From contig NZ_JARYGY010000004.1 in NCBI RefSeq assembly GCF_029906345.1, positions 186,001-250,000 of the forward strand: a stretch of 64,000 bases of DNA, written 5' to 3'. A model generated the notes under the pieces. The model did no database searches, was not told where the DNA came from, and saw only the letters and a list, made by a program, of their open reading frames with translations. The translations under genes were made by a program, and so were the position numbers. The stretch is from Aquimarina mycalae (GTDB taxonomy: Bacteria > Bacteroidota > Bacteroidia > Flavobacteriales > Flavobacteriaceae). Below are positions 16,834 to 27,439 of the stretch, piece by piece. The stretch's first letter is position 1. Each line of letters opens with the position of its first letter.

Positions 16834-18090
16834 TTGAAGAATTTAGGTTATATGCTACTTATTGCAGTAGTATTGATTTCATGTCAGCAAGAAAAAAAAG
16901 AAGCAACAGTTATTGTTCCTGAGGTCGTTGAAGAAGAAAAGACGCCTCCGATTATTAAAGAATTTGGCTACAACCTTAATGATTTTAATGTAGTTAGAGA
17001 TACAGTACGTCCTGGAGATAGTTTTGGAGCTATTTTAGATAGTCATGGAATTTCCAGAGCTAAAGTTTTTGAAATTTCAAATAAAATCAAAGACACATTT
17101 AATGTTGCAAGAATTACCGCAGGAAAAGCATACACTTTACTTAAATCTAAAGATACTACAGAAAAAGCACAGGTTTTTGTCTATCAAAATGGACTTATAG
17201 ACTATACGGTTGTGGATTTCAGAGACAGTATCATTGCTCGAAAAAGCGCAAAACCAGTAAAACTAGTAGAACGTATAGCTTCTGGAACCATAGAAAGCAA
17301 TCTATCTCAAACGTTTGATGATATGGATCTTAGTTTTCTTGTTGCTTATAAAATGGCCGATATTTATGCATGGACTATAGATTTCACAAGGCTTCAGGCT
17401 GGAGATCAGTTTAAGGTTATTTATACTGAGAAATATATAAACGATACCATTCCCGCTGGAATTGGTGAAATTAAAGCTTCGTATTTTGAGCATAAAAGTA
17501 AACCGTTGTACGCTTTTCGTTTCGAAGATGACACTATTAATGGAACTTCAGATTATTTTGATCAAGAAGCCAATAATTTGAGAAGAGCTTTTCTTAGAGC
17601 GCCAGTTCAGTTTAGCAGAATTTCATCGAGATATAATCTTAAACGAAGAATTCGATATTATGGAAACAAAATAAGACCACATAGAGGAACAGACTTTGCT
17701 GCTCCTATCGGAACTCCAATTCTCGCTACTGCAGATGGTACCGTTACTAAGTCAGAACGTAGGGGCGGAAATGGTAAGTATGTAAAAATAAGACATAATG
17801 CTACTTATGACACTCAATATCTACATATGAGTAAGCGTGCTGTAAAAGTAGGAGAGTTTGTAAGACAAGGAGATGTTATTGGTTATATCGGAATGACAGG
17901 AAATACTAGCGGACCACATGTTTGTTATCGTTTCTGGAAAAATGGTAAAGAAGTAGATCCTTTTAGACAAGATTTACCTGCCTCAAAACCTCTCAATGAT
18001 AGTTTACGGCCAGCTTATTTTAAACATATAGAACCAATGAAAACCAAATTAGATAGTATTATATTCAAACCAAAACAAGAAATTTTATAA
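16834..18090 (+). CDS. M23-family (LytM-type) metallopeptidase lipoprotein
   Basis: A lipoprotein signal (AVVLISCQQ) sends this 418-residue protein to the envelope. The middle part (about 45-270) contains OapA/LysM-like sequence ([20 protein letters not shown]), and the C-terminus is a LytM domain with the zinc residues in [13 protein letters not shown] (H, D), QYLHMS and GPHVCYRF. It is therefore likely an active peptidoglycan endopeptidase rather than a degenerate activator. The start is TTG, six bases after the dioxygenase stop. The overall build matches E. coli MepM-type enzymes used in cell-wall expansion. Confidence 0.92.
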   Translation: MKNLGYMLLIAVVLISCQQEKKEATVIVPEVVEEEKTPPIIKEFGYNLNDFNVVRDTVRPGDSFGAILDSHGISRAKVFEISNKIKDTFNVARITAGKAYTLLKSKDTTEKAQVFVYQNGLIDYTVVDFRDSIIARKSAKPVKLVERIASGTIESNLSQTFDDMDLSFLVAYKMADIYAWTIDFTRLQAGDQFKVIYTEKYINDTIPAGIGEIKASYFEHKSKPLYAFRFEDDTINGTSDYFDQEANNLRRAFLRAPVQFSRISSRYNLKRRIRYYGNKIRPHRGTDFAAPIGTPILATADGTVTKSERRGGNGKYVKIRHNATYDTQYLHMSKRAVKVGEFVRQGDVIGYIGMTGNTSGPHVCYRFWKNGKEVDPFRQDLPASKPLNDSLRPAYFKHIEPMKTKLDSIIFKPKQEIL

Positions 18091-18094
18091 CCAA

Positions 18095-19732
18095 ATGGCA
18101 TTACCAACTATTAATCCCACCACCACAAAAGCTTGGGGAGCACTACAAGATCATTATGAGAACATTAAAAACACACATTTAAAAGATCTTTTTACTCAAT
18201 CGCCAGAAAGAGCAACCAAATTCTCAATCGCTTGGAATGATTTCTACGTAGATTATTCTAAAAACAGAATAGATGAAACTACAAAAAAGCTTTTAATAGA
18301 CCTTGCTAAAGAGGTACAATTAGATAAAGCAATACAAAGTTATTTTGCAGGAGAACTCATAAATGAAACTGAAGATAGAGCTGTGTTACATTCAGCTTTA
18401 AGAGTTCCATCAAATAGAGTTATTCAATTAGACAACAAAAATGTAGTATCAGAAGTATCTGATGTAAAAAATAAGATAGAAGTATTTTGTGATAAAGTTA
18501 TTAATGGCGAATTAAAAGGATATACAAATAAATCGTTTACAGATATTGTAAATATTGGTATTGGAGGTTCTGATCTTGGACCCGCTATGATCACCGAGTC
18601 TTTAGAATACTATAAAAATCATCTAAAAGTACACTTCATATCTAATGTAGATGGTGATCATGTACATCAAAACCTAAAATCTCTAAACCCAGAAACCACC
18701 TTATTTGTGGTGGTCTCAAAAACTTTCTCTACACAAGAAACCCTATCAAATGCTACTACAGCCAGAAATTGGTTTACAAAACAAGCTTCTCAAGAAGCTG
18801 TAAGTAACCATTTTGTAGCAGTATCCAGTAATATTCCTAATGTGACCAAATTTGGTATTGCAGAAGAGAATATATTCCCATTATGGGATTGGGTTGGCGG
18901 TCGTTTTTCATTATGGAGTGCAGTAGGGCTATCTATAAGTTTATCAGCAGGATATAAAAATTTTGAAGCTTTATTAGAAGGAGCACATGAAATGGACGAG
19001 CATTTCAGAACTACTAACTTTGAAGAAAATATACCTGTCATTTTAGGAATGCTTAGTATATGGTATAACAACTTCTTTGGGGCAGAGAGCGAAGCTATCA
19101 TTCCGTATTCTCAATACTTACATAGATTACCTGCTTATTTGCAACAAGGTATTATGGAAAGTAACGGTAAAAGTGTAGATCGAAATGGTGATCAGATTGA
19201 TTACCAAACAGGAACCATTATTTGGGGAGAACCAGGAACAAATGCTCAACATGCATTCTTTCAGTTAATTCATCAAGGAACTAAACTTATTCCAGCAGAA
19301 TTTATAGGCTTTAAACATTCCTTGTTTGAAGACAAGGATCATCAGGATAAGCTCATGGCTAATTTCTTTGCTCAAACTGAAGCTTTGATGAATGGAAAAA
19401 CGGAGGCTGAAGTTCTTGAAGAATTACAATCAAAAAATCTTCCTAAAGATAAGCTAAAACAGTTAGTACCTTTCAAAATTTTTACGGGTAATAAACCAAC
19501 CACAACTGTACTTATTAACAAATTAACTCCTAAAAGTTTAGGTGCTTTAATATCCATGTATGAACAGCGAATTTTTGTTCAGGGAGTGGTTTGGAATATA
19601 TTTAGTTATGATCAATGGGGTGTAGAACTAGGTAAACAATTAGCTACAAAAATTCTAAATGAGATTGAGAGTTCACAAGTTTCTAGCCATGATTCGTCAA
19701 CAAAAACACTTCTAAAAAAGTATTTTAGTTAA
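18095..19732 (+). CDS. pgi: Glucose-6-phosphate isomerase
   Basis: This cytoplasmic glycolytic enzyme interconverts glucose-6-phosphate and fructose-6-phosphate. The phosphate-binding loop [23 protein letters not shown], the PGI signature [16 protein letters not shown] and the catalytic region [13 protein letters not shown] plus the C-terminal [13 protein letters not shown] are all present. The 545-residue length equals the long bacterial form. It follows the M23 gene by four bases and ends the operon; no hairpin terminator was seen in the 175 bases before the TonB receptor. Confidence 0.97.
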   Translation: MALPTINPTTTKAWGALQDHYENIKNTHLKDLFTQSPERATKFSIAWNDFYVDYSKNRIDETTKKLLIDLAKEVQLDKAIQSYFAGELINETEDRAVLHSALRVPSNRVIQLDNKNVVSEVSDVKNKIEVFCDKVINGELKGYTNKSFTDIVNIGIGGSDLGPAMITESLEYYKNHLKVHFISNVDGDHVHQNLKSLNPETTLFVVVSKTFSTQETLSNATTARNWFTKQASQEAVSNHFVAVSSNIPNVTKFGIAEENIFPLWDWVGGRFSLWSAVGLSISLSAGYKNFEALLEGAHEMDEHFRTTNFEENIPVILGMLSIWYNNFFGAESEAIIPYSQYLHRLPAYLQQGIMESNGKSVDRNGDQIDYQTGTIIWGEPGTNAQHAFFQLIHQGTKLIPAEFIGFKHSLFEDKDHQDKLMANFFAQTEALMNGKTEAEVLEELQSKNLPKDKLKQLVPFKIFTGNKPTTTVLINKLTPKSLGALISMYEQRIFVQGVVWNIFSYDQWGVELGKQLATKILNEIESSQVSSHDSSTKTLLKKYFS

Positions 19733-19907
19733 TTAATTTTTGGTTAATAACTTTTGAATATTTTCAACAGCTTGCAAATCAATTAAATGCAAAATTGAGT
19801 TACCTTAAAACCGTTAAAATTTTATGTAAAAGTTTTAACATTAAGATAAACTCAGATTGCGTAAAGATTTGTTTTTTTGCGCCAAACAATTAACTCAAAT
19901 TATTATA

Positions 19908-22900
19908 ATGAAAAAAATTATATTTTTCTTTGTTGTAATCCTTATGGCGTTTACTAGTGAAACTTTCGCTCAAGGGGTAACAACTTCGTCAATTAATGGT
20001 AAAATCACCGATAATAACGGTGGCGCATTACCAGGTGCTACGATTATAGCTGTCCATGGTCCTACAGCTACTAAGTATGCTACTACTACAGATTTTGATG
20101 GTTTTTATCGTATACAAAATATGCGTGTTGGTGGACCTTACAGGGTTACAATTACTTATGTAGGTTTTAATGGTTTTGTAAAAGACGGTTTATATCTTCA
20201 ACTAGGTCAATCTGATAGAATAAGTGCGCAACTTCAGGAATCTACCAGTGAACTGGAGGAAGTTATAATTACGGCTACAGGAAATGGTATTTTTGATTCC
20301 AACAAAACTGGTGCGGGAAGAAAAGTATCCCAAAGAGAAATTAACACTCTACCAAACACATCAAGATCTGTTGCAGAATTTGTGAGAGTTACTCCACAAG
20401 CACAGTTAAATGAAGGTAATGATGGTTTCTCGATCTCTATAGCAGGTCAAAACAACCGATTCAATGGAATATATATTGATGGTGCAGTAAATAATGATGT
20501 ATTTGGTCTCGCTGGTTCAGGAACTAACGGTGGTCAAACGGGAATTAATCCTTTTTCTATTGATGCCATCCAATCATTCCAAGTTAATATTGCTCCTTTT
20601 GATGTAAGACAATCTGGATTTGCTGGTGGTGCTATTAATGCGATTACACGTTCTGGTTCGAATAATTGGGAAGGATCTGCATACACTTTCTTTAAAAATC
20701 AGGATTTAGTTGGAAAAACCCCTGTTGATTTAGTTAATGACGGAGAAGAAAGAGAAAAAACAGGTGAATTTACTGCTTTAACGTACGGTTTTAGAGTTGG
20801 AGGACCTATCGTTAAAGATAAATTATTCTTCTTTGCTAACTATGAAAGAATAGACAATGAAACTCCTGCTCCTTTTAATATTTCAAATTATAGAGGTAAT
20901 TCTAGTGCTCAAGATCTTGCAGATTTAAGACAAACTATACTAGATAGATACAATTACGATGTAGGAGGTTATGAAGATAATGCATCTACATTATTAGGGA
21001 ATACTTTTACAGTAAGATTAGACTGGAACATAAATGATAATAACCAAATCTTTATCAAGAACAACTATGTTAAATCTGAAAATCTTGAAGGTAGAGGTTC
21101 TAGTAACGGAACTATTAATTTTAGTAATGGATCTGAGTTATTTGAAAGTGTATCAAATACTACTACGTTGGAATGGAATTCTTCTATCGGAAACAAATAC
21201 TCTAACAACTTAATTTTGGGTTATTCTCTTGTAAGAGATGATAGAGATCCTGATGGAAATCCTTTCCCTACAGTATTTTTAGATGATGGTGATGGTGGAA
21301 TCAATTTCGGTGCTGAACGTTTTAGTACCGCTAACCTTTTAGATCAAGATGTATTCACGTTGGCAGATAATTTTAGTATCTATTCAGGAAAACATACTGT
21401 AACAGTTGGTACTCAAAATGAATTTGCTAAAACTAAAAATTTATTTTTCAGAAATAACTTTGGTCGTTATAGATATTTTGATAACAGTGGTGCAGGTACA
21501 ACTGGAGTAGATGCATTCTTGAATAATGAAGCAGCAAGTAGATATGATTATAATTATTCGTTAATTCCAGGTGGTGGAATTGGTGACGAATCAACAGGTG
21601 CAGCAGAGTTTAAACGTTTTGTTTTAGGTTTTTATGTACAAGATGAAATTCAAGTTACCGATAATCTTAAGGTAACTGGTGGATTAAGAGTAGATATTCC
21701 TTTCTGGGAAGATGGTTTAGCTAATGAAGATTTTAACACTAGAACTGTCGCTCTTTTAGAAGCAAATGGTAAGGATCTTCAAGGAGCTAGAGTTGGTAAA
21801 GCAATTAGATCAAGAGCTCATATAGCGCCAAGAGTTGGTTTTAACTGGGATGTTAAAGGAGATAATACCACTCAGATAAGAGGTGGATTAGGTGTTTTTA
21901 CTTCTAGAGTTCCATTGGTTTGGGCTGGAGGAACTTACAATAATAACGGTGTAACACAAGGTGTTAGTGATGCCAGAGATTTTACAGACCCTGTATTCTT
22001 TAATCCAGATGTAACAACTCAGCAAAGACATCTCACACCAGGATCAGGAGATGTTGGAGGTCAAATTGATTTGTTTGCTCCAGATACTAAACTACCTCAA
22101 ATCATGAAATATAATCTTGCAATTGACCAGAAATTACCTTGGTGGGGTTTAATCGTTTCTGCTGATTTATTATATCAAGATAATATTACTCAATTACAAT
22201 ACGAAAACTTAAACATAAGAAATGCTACAGAAACACTTAATAACGGACCTGACAACAGACCTCGTTATAATCTGTTTAATCGAATCGATAACACTTATGG
22301 TTCTGGTATTTATCTAGCTTCTAATACTGGAGAAGGGTATTCTTATAATGCATCTGTAACCCTTACAAAGCCTTTCCAAAATGGTTTCCAAGGAAGTATA
22401 TCTTATTCTTATGGTGATTCAAAAAATATTTTTGATGCCACATCTTCTCAGAATAGCTCTCAATGGAATAATCAAGTTACTGTAAATGGTAAGAATGCAA
22501 GTATTCCATTATCTCGTTCGGATTTTTCAGCTGGACATAGAATTATAAGTAATGTTTCTTACGAATTGAAGTGGAATGATAATATTAAAACAACTATTGG
22601 TTTAGTATATGAAGGATCTCAATCCAGATCATTCTCATACACATATGGAAACGATAACAATGAGCTAATCTTAAATGATGATTTTGATGATGGAGCTTTA
22701 ATTTATGTACCTAACGATGCTAGCGAAATTACTTTTTCAGGTACACCAGAAGAGCAAGCTACTCAATGGGAAGCTTTTAACAATTATATAGCAAATGATG
22801 ATTACTTGAGTGAAAGAAGAGGTCAGTACGCAGAAAGAAATGGAGACAGAGGACCTTGGAATCATATATTTGATCTTAAATTTGTTCAGGATTTTTCAAT

Positions 22901-23162
22901 GAAAATTGGCAATAAAACTCATGGCTTACAATTTACAGCTGATGTCCTTAATTTTGGGAACCTCCTAAATAAAGAGTGGGGAGTAAGAAACTTTATATCT
23001 AGCGAAGTAAATTTATTAGATGTAGTAGATATTGACAGTAATAATGTTCCTACTTTCGAGTTAAATCAAAATGTTGTAGACGATGTAGAACAAGTAGATG
23101 ATTTTGGTAACCAATCATCTAGATGGCAAATGCAAGTTGGTATAAGATATATCTTTAACTAA
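19908..23162 (+). CDS. TonB-dependent receptor with carboxypeptidase-like regulatory domain (Oar-like)
   Basis: The ATG at 19908 gives a clean signal peptide (MKKIIFFFVVILMAFTSETF, cut near AQG); an in-frame TTG 51 bases upstream would bury it. The mature protein starts with a CarboxypepD_reg-like beta domain (SSINGKITDNNGGALPGATI), then a plug (about 130-230, with NNRFNGIYIDGAVNND) and a long beta barrel ending in MQVGIRYIFN. The mix resembles Oar-type receptors, outer-membrane proteins with a TonB plug that in several gliding bacteria affect adhesion or uptake of large substrates. No SusD partner follows, and the substrate cannot be inferred. A strong terminator closes the single-gene unit. 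Confidence 0.92.
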   Translation: MKKIIFFFVVILMAFTSETFAQGVTTSSINGKITDNNGGALPGATIIAVHGPTATKYATTTDFDGFYRIQNMRVGGPYRVTITYVGFNGFVKDGLYLQLGQSDRISAQLQESTSELEEVIITATGNGIFDSNKTGAGRKVSQREINTLPNTSRSVAEFVRVTPQAQLNEGNDGFSISIAGQNNRFNGIYIDGAVNNDVFGLAGSGTNGGQTGINPFSIDAIQSFQVNIAPFDVRQSGFAGGAINAITRSGSNNWEGSAYTFFKNQDLVGKTPVDLVNDGEEREKTGEFTALTYGFRVGGPIVKDKLFFFANYERIDNETPAPFNISNYRGNSSAQDLADLRQTILDRYNYDVGGYEDNASTLLGNTFTVRLDWNINDNNQIFIKNNYVKSENLEGRGSSNGTINFSNGSELFESVSNTTTLEWNSSIGNKYSNNLILGYSLVRDDRDPDGNPFPTVFLDDGDGGINFGAERFSTANLLDQDVFTLADNFSIYSGKHTVTVGTQNEFAKTKNLFFRNNFGRYRYFDNSGAGTTGVDAFLNNEAASRYDYNYSLIPGGGIGDESTGAAEFKRFVLGFYVQDEIQVTDNLKVTGGLRVDIPFWEDGLANEDFNTRTVALLEANGKDLQGARVGKAIRSRAHIAPRVGFNWDVKGDNTTQIRGGLGVFTSRVPLVWAGGTYNNNGVTQGVSDARDFTDPVFFNPDVTTQQRHLTPGSGDVGGQIDLFAPDTKLPQIMKYNLAIDQKLPWWGLIVSADLLYQDNITQLQYENLNIRNATETLNNGPDNRPRYNLFNRIDNTYGSGIYLASNTGEGYSYNASVTLTKPFQNGFQGSISYSYGDSKNIFDATSSQNSSQWNNQVTVNGKNASIPLSRSDFSAGHRIISNVSYELKWNDNIKTTIGLVYEGSQSRSFSYTYGNDNNELILNDDFDDGALIYVPNDASEITFSGTPEEQATQWEAFNNYIANDDYLSERRGQYAERNGDRGPWNHIFDLKFVQDFSMKIGNKTHGLQFTADVLNFGNLLNKEWGVRNFISSEVNLLDVVDIDSNNVPTFELNQNVVDDVEQVDDFGNQSSRWQMQVGIRYIFN

Positions 23163-23183
23163 ACGTTTTAAACAACTATATAT

Positions 23184-23217
23184 AAAAAACCTCGCTCTAA
23201 TTGAGCGAGGTTTTTTT
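23184..23217 (+). terminator. Rho-independent terminator of the TonB receptor gene
   Basis: CCTCGCTC and GAGCGAGG form a perfect eight-base stem, flanked by A-run and T-run that extend it. It is 28 bases after the receptor stop. Confidence 0.92.
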
Positions 23218-23257
23218 ATACATTATGTTTACCTTTGGATAAACTAAACATATCATT

Positions 23258-23698
23258 ATGTACGAAGCTATACAAATCGTTCACTCTTATTGGGCTTATC
23301 TAGTCGTTCTTATTGTAACTCTTGCTACCATCAATGCATTAATTGGATTCTTTACGAAAAAAGAATATGCTCCTAAAGATTTTAGAATATCTCTTTTTGC
23401 CTTAATTGTTACACACTTACAATTGTTGATAGGTATTATTATACTTTTTGTTTCTCCCACAATTGTTTGGTTTACAGAAGGAATAGGTATGGGTGATATT
23501 ATGAAAGATCCATTACTCAGGTTATATAATGTAGAACATCCTTTGGTAATGATCTTAACTGTAGTTTTTATTACTGTGGGATATTCTAAGCACAAAAAGA
23601 AACTAACATCTACTCCAAAATTTAAGATGTTAGCAATTTTTTATACCCTTGCTTGGATATTGATGTTATCAAGAATTCCTTGGGCTAACTGGTTTTAA
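23258..23698 (+). CDS. Four-helix membrane protein (conserved in flavobacteria)
   Basis: The 146-residue product has four hydrophobic segments (about 10-30, 45-65, 92-110 and 123-140). Histidines occur inside or beside helices (VHSYW, THLQLL, VEHPLVM), a pattern that has led similar proteins to be labelled cytochrome b-like, but no CxxCH motif exists and haem binding is not shown. The gene is monocistronic, starts 41 bases after the TonB terminator and overlaps the convergent yjbQ gene by four bases. The function is unknown. Confidence 0.75.
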   Translation: MYEAIQIVHSYWAYLVVLIVTLATINALIGFFTKKEYAPKDFRISLFALIVTHLQLLIGIIILFVSPTIVWFTEGIGMGDIMKDPLLRLYNVEHPLVMILTVVFITVGYSKHKKKLTSTPKFKMLAIFYTLAWILMLSRIPWANWF

Positions 23699-24117
23699 TT
23701 GCCAAAAGCTGTCAGTACTAATTTTCTAGAACCTCCATAGTTTCTATGTTCGCATAGATAAACTCCTTGCCAGGTTCCTAAATTTAATGTGCCATTGGTA
23801 ATTGGTATTTGCACAGAAGTACCCATTAACGAAGCTTTAATATGGGCAGGCATATCATCAGGACCCTCATATGTGTGAATATAATAAGGTTGATTCTCAG
23901 GAACCATCTCATTTATGTGGCTTTCAAAATCTTGTCGTACTGTAGGATCTGCATTTTCATTAATCGTTACACTCGCCGAAGTGTGTTTAATAAATATTTG
24001 GAATTGACCGATATCAATATGACTAATCTCAGGAATTTCTGAAATCACCATATCCGTAATCAAATGAAAACCTCTGGGATATGGAGGTAATTTAATCTCT
24101 TTTTGAAAAAACTTCAT
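23695..24117 (-). CDS. YjbQ / UPF0047 family protein
   Basis: The 140-residue protein carries the family run FIKHTSASVTINENADPTV, then DDMPAHIKASLMGTS and QGVYLCEHRNYGG with the conserved HTSAS and CEHR residues. YjbQ proteins have weak thiamine-phosphate synthase activity in E. coli, but the physiological role is unclear. The start used is MKFFQKEIKLPPYPRGF at 24117; the open frame continues 72 bases upstream, but those residues are not family-like. It is convergent with the membrane-protein gene and divergent from the HAD gene. Confidence 0.9.
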   Translation of the reverse strand: MKFFQKEIKLPPYPRGFHLITDMVISEIPEISHIDIGQFQIFIKHTSASVTINENADPTVRQDFESHINEMVPENQPYYIHTYEGPDDMPAHIKASLMGTSVQIPITNGTLNLGTWQGVYLCEHRNYGGSRKLVLTAFGN

Positions 24118-24216
24118 TTTTAAACTATTCTTCAGGCAATTTAATATAAATTTAGTGGTAATATTACATTCCATGTCTTTTAAGTCCAATACCTTTGCTT
24201 CTTAAAAAAGTATACT

Positions 24217-25035
24217 ATGGATTTATCCCAAATAAAACTTGTCGCTACAGATATGGATGAAACGCTTCTTAATTCCAGAGGAGAAGTTAGTCAATCCTTT
24301 TATTATCTATTTGATGAACTAAGAGATTTGGGAGTTACCTTTGTCGCAGCAAGCGGACGACAGTATTACAGTATTATACATAAACTAGATGCTATTAAAG
24401 ATGATATAATGGTCATTGCAGAAAATGGCGCGCTAACCATGCATAAGAATCAAGAGTTACAGACTACAGAAATTGATCGTGAAACATATTTAGGATTATT
24501 GGATATAACCAAAGATTTAAAAGGGTCTCAAGTAATATTATGTGGGCGGAAAAAAGCATATATTGAGAATTATGGGCAGGATTTCATAAATATGCTCAAT
24601 GAGTTTTATGGAAGGTATGAAATTGTAGATGATCTCTCGCAAGTAATTGATGATCAATACTTAAAAATTGCGATTTGTAATGAAAAAGGATCTGAAAAAT
24701 ACTTGTATCCAGCACTAAAACATTTAGAAAACAAATTAAAGGTAAAAGTATCTGGTAAAGTATGGCTAGACCTATCTCATAACGATGCAAATAAGGGACA
24801 CGCACTTAAAAATCTTCAAAAAAGCCTTAATATTTCTCCAGAAGAAACCATGGTCTTTGGTGATTACAATAACGATCTAGAGATGATGTCGCAAGCGACA
24901 TATAGCTTTGCAATGCAAAACGCACATCCTAACGTAAAAGCGGTTGCAAACTACAGTACTAAAAGTAATGATGAAAACGGCGTAGAATACATGCTAGCCA
25001 AAATGATAGAAGCTAAAAAAACAAATCTTATCTAA
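24217..25035 (+). CDS. Cof-type HAD-superfamily sugar phosphatase
   Basis: The 272-residue HAD hydrolase has motif I at DMDETLLNSRG (nucleophile and acid Asp), motif II in FVAASGR, and motif IV near VFGDYNNDLEMM, with a C2-type cap between. These features mark the Cof/IIB subfamily (COG0561), which dephosphorylates small sugar or cofactor phosphates such as HMP-PP or flavin. The substrate is not predictable. It stands alone between yjbQ and a 310-base gap. Confidence 0.9.
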   Translation: MDLSQIKLVATDMDETLLNSRGEVSQSFYYLFDELRDLGVTFVAASGRQYYSIIHKLDAIKDDIMVIAENGALTMHKNQELQTTEIDRETYLGLLDITKDLKGSQVILCGRKKAYIENYGQDFINMLNEFYGRYEIVDDLSQVIDDQYLKIAICNEKGSEKYLYPALKHLENKLKVKVSGKVWLDLSHNDANKGHALKNLQKSLNISPEETMVFGDYNNDLEMMSQATYSFAMQNAHPNVKAVANYSTKSNDENGVEYMLAKMIEAKKTNLI

Positions 25036-25345
25036 TCTGTCAATTATATTATACCCTAAAGCGAATTTAGCCTATGAAAGACAAGCTAATACAATGGATA
25101 TAATAAAAAAATATACATAAATAGGTAGCTTCGTAAAAAAATTCTGCATAGCTAGTTAGATTATAGTTGTCTTATCAAATCATAATACTCCCAAAAAACT
25201 AACATATCTTTGGGAATGTAGATGTTCATGCAAATATATAAAAATATCGTTATAAAACACACTTAATCTAATAAAAATGCTTTTAATCTATTTTTTTAAC
25301 ATTAAAAAGTAGTCTTTTTCCTTCTTTGTAATGAATAAAGAAACG
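25036..25345. other. Gene-free stretch between the HAD gene and lepA
   Basis: No ORF or RNA gene stands out in this A+T-rich gap between two converging genes. TCCCAAA (25189-25195) and TTTGGGA (25209-25215) form a seven-base inverted repeat without a T-run, so it is not a clear terminator. The rest appears featureless. Confidence 0.5.
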
Positions 25346-27142
25346 CTAATCATTTAGCTTTAGTACAGCCATAAATGCTTCCTGAGGGATTTCTACATTA
25401 CCAACTTGTCGCATACGTTTCTTCCCTTTTTTCTGCTTTTCTAGTAGTTTTCGTTTACGAGAAATATCTCCACCATAACATTTAGCAGTTACATCCTTAC
25501 GCAATGCTTTTACAGTTTCACGAGCAATAAATTTTGCTCCAATCGCAGCTTGAATCGGAATATCAAACTGTTGTCTAGGAATTAATTCTTTTAATTTTTC
25601 GCAGATTTTTTTACCAATACCATAAGCATTATCCTTATGCAATAAAGCAGACAGTGCATCTACAATATTTCCATTAAGTAACATATCTACTTTTACCAGT
25701 TTTGATGGACGCATTCCGATAGGTGTATAATCAAAAGATGCATACCCTTTGGATACCGTTTTTAAGCGATCATAAAAATCAAAAACGATCTCAGCAAGCG
25801 GCATATCAAATGTTAGCTCTACACGCTCTGTAGTTAGATATGTCTGATTTGTTATCTCACCACGTTTCTCAATACATAGTGACATCACAGAACCTACAAA
25901 ATCCGACTTGGTAATTATAGTTGCCTTAATATAAGGCTCTTCTACACGATTCATAGAAGATGGGTCTGGTAAATCAGTAGGGTTGTTTACAATGATAATA
26001 TCATCTGGATTTTTATTAGTAAATGCGTGATACGATACGTTAGGTACCGTAGTAATTACGGTCATATTAAACTCACGCTCTAATCGTTCTTGGATAATTT
26101 CCATATGCAACATTCCTAAAAATCCACATCGAAAACCAAAACCTAGAGCAGCAGAACTCTCTGGCACAAAAACTAGTGAGGCATCATTTAACTGCAATTT
26201 TTCCATAGAAGAACGTAGTTCTTCATAATCTTCTGTGTCTACAGGATAAATCCCCGCAAATACCATAGGTTTTACATCTTCAAAACCTTCAATTGCATTT
26301 TTAGTTGGGGTTTTCGCATCGGTAATAGTATCTCCAACTTTCACCTCACGAGCATCTTTAATTCCAGTAATTAGATATCCTACATCACCAGTTTTGATAG
26401 ATTTTTTAACAACCTGATTTAATTTCAGTGTCCCTACCTCATCAGCAGAGTAATCTTTTCCTGTAGCAACAAATTTAATTTGCTGTCCTTTTGTTATTTC
26501 ACCATTTACTACTTTAAAATAGGTTTCAACTCCTCTAAAAGAATTATAAACTGAATCAAAAATTAATGCCTGTAATGGTTCATCAGGATTACCAGTAGGA
26601 GCAGGAATCCTCTCTATAATAGCAGTAAGAATCTCTTCAATCCCGATTCCAGTTTTCGCACTGGCTGGAATTACCTCTTCTGCATCACAACCCAATAAGT
26701 CCACAATATCATCGGTTACTTCTTCAGGATTGGCACTTGGTAAATCAACCTTATTCAATACTGGAATAATCTCCAGATCATTTTCTAAAGCCAAATACAA
26801 ATTAGAGATCGTTTGAGCCTGTATACTTTGTGCAGCATCTACAATTAGCAAAGCACCCTCACAAGCAGCAATTGAACGAGAAACCTCATACGAAAAATCC
26901 ACATGTCCTGGAGTATCTATAAGGTTCAGGATATATTCCTCTCCTTTATATGTATACTCCATCTGGATCGCATGACTCTTGATCGTAATTCCACGTTCAC
27001 GTTCCAAATCCATGCTATCCAACAATTGTGCTTGAGCTTCACGAGCAGAAACAGACCCTGTAAAATCTAACAGTCGATCTGCTAGTGTACTTTTACCGTG
27101 ATCAATATGCGCAATAATGCAAAAATTTCTTATGTTCTTCAT
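25346..27142 (-). CDS. lepA: Elongation factor 4 (LepA), translational GTPase
   Basis: LepA is a ribosome-associated GTPase with a role in initiation and in recovery from stalled translocation. The G motifs are intact: [13 protein letters not shown] (G1), DTPGHVDF (G3) and NKVDLPSA (G4). Domains II and III and the LepA-specific C-terminal domain ([26 protein letters not shown] region) follow; 598 residues is the standard length. The gene is alone on the minus strand and has an approximately 140-base structured leader between its promoter and ATG. Confidence 0.98.
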   Translation of the reverse strand: MKNIRNFCIIAHIDHGKSTLADRLLDFTGSVSAREAQAQLLDSMDLERERGITIKSHAIQMEYTYKGEEYILNLIDTPGHVDFSYEVSRSIAACEGALLIVDAAQSIQAQTISNLYLALENDLEIIPVLNKVDLPSANPEEVTDDIVDLLGCDAEEVIPASAKTGIGIEEILTAIIERIPAPTGNPDEPLQALIFDSVYNSFRGVETYFKVVNGEITKGQQIKFVATGKDYSADEVGTLKLNQVVKKSIKTGDVGYLITGIKDAREVKVGDTITDAKTPTKNAIEGFEDVKPMVFAGIYPVDTEDYEELRSSMEKLQLNDASLVFVPESSAALGFGFRCGFLGMLHMEIIQERLEREFNMTVITTVPNVSYHAFTNKNPDDIIIVNNPTDLPDPSSMNRVEEPYIKATIITKSDFVGSVMSLCIEKRGEITNQTYLTTERVELTFDMPLAEIVFDFYDRLKTVSKGYASFDYTPIGMRPSKLVKVDMLLNGNIVDALSALLHKDNAYGIGKKICEKLKELIPRQQFDIPIQAAIGAKFIARETVKALRKDVTAKCYGGDISRKRKLLEKQKKGKKRMRQVGNVEIPQEAFMAVLKLND

Positions 27143-27155
27143 TCTAATTTTTTTT

Positions 27156-27250
27156 GGCGGGCTAAACCAGGCTATCCGTTATATCTTTTTTGTGATCCTT
27201 CGCTATTTCCTTCAGCTACAAAAAAGGATGTCACTACTATCCTTGCCCGA
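27156..27250 (-). other. Structured leader element of lepA (possible multicopy flavobacterial repeat)
   Basis: On the minus strand, CGGGC (27249-27245) and GCCCG (27162-27158) close a domain that contains the nine-base perfect stem CTTTTTTGT (27226-27218) with ACAAAAAAG (27193-27185) and an inner GCT/AGC loop. GTGACATCCTT can alternatively pair with AAGGATCAC. The element lies between the lepA -7 box and its ATG. From memory, similar sequences with the 'AAGATATAACGGATAGC' end recur between genes in other flavobacteria; this was not checked. Confidence 0.5.
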
Positions 27251-27287
27251 AACATTCGATTCTTCTGAATCAAAATCATTTAGTCTG

Positions 27288-27295
27288 CAAATATA
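27288..27295 (-). promoter_or_regulatory. Bacteroidota -7 box for lepA
   Basis: Read on the minus strand this is TATATTTG, an exact TAnnTTTG match followed by C, 146 bases before the lepA ATG. It implies a leader of about 140 nucleotides. Confidence 0.55.
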
Positions 27296-27391
27296 ATCGA
27301 TTTTAGAAGGTTTATATCATCTATTCAAGCATTTTTAAACCTTCTGGATATTGCAAAAGCCAATAGATCTATGAAGATTCCCGATTATTTG

Positions 27392-27399
27392 TACTTTTG
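27392..27399 (+). promoter_or_regulatory. Bacteroidota -7 box for dusB
   Basis: TACTTTTG fits TAnnTTTG and is 40 bases before the TTG start of the dihydrouridine synthase gene. Confidence 0.5.
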
Positions 27400-27439
27400 T
27401 CTCATATTTAAATTACGAATAACTTAACAAACAGAATTT

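Noticed and set aside
19857..19907. TTG start for the TonB receptor
   Set aside because: The 17 extra residues are not signal-like, and the ATG at 19908 begins a clean signal peptide.
25189..25215. Terminator between the HAD gene and lepA
   Set aside because: The stem has no T-run on either strand at the right place.
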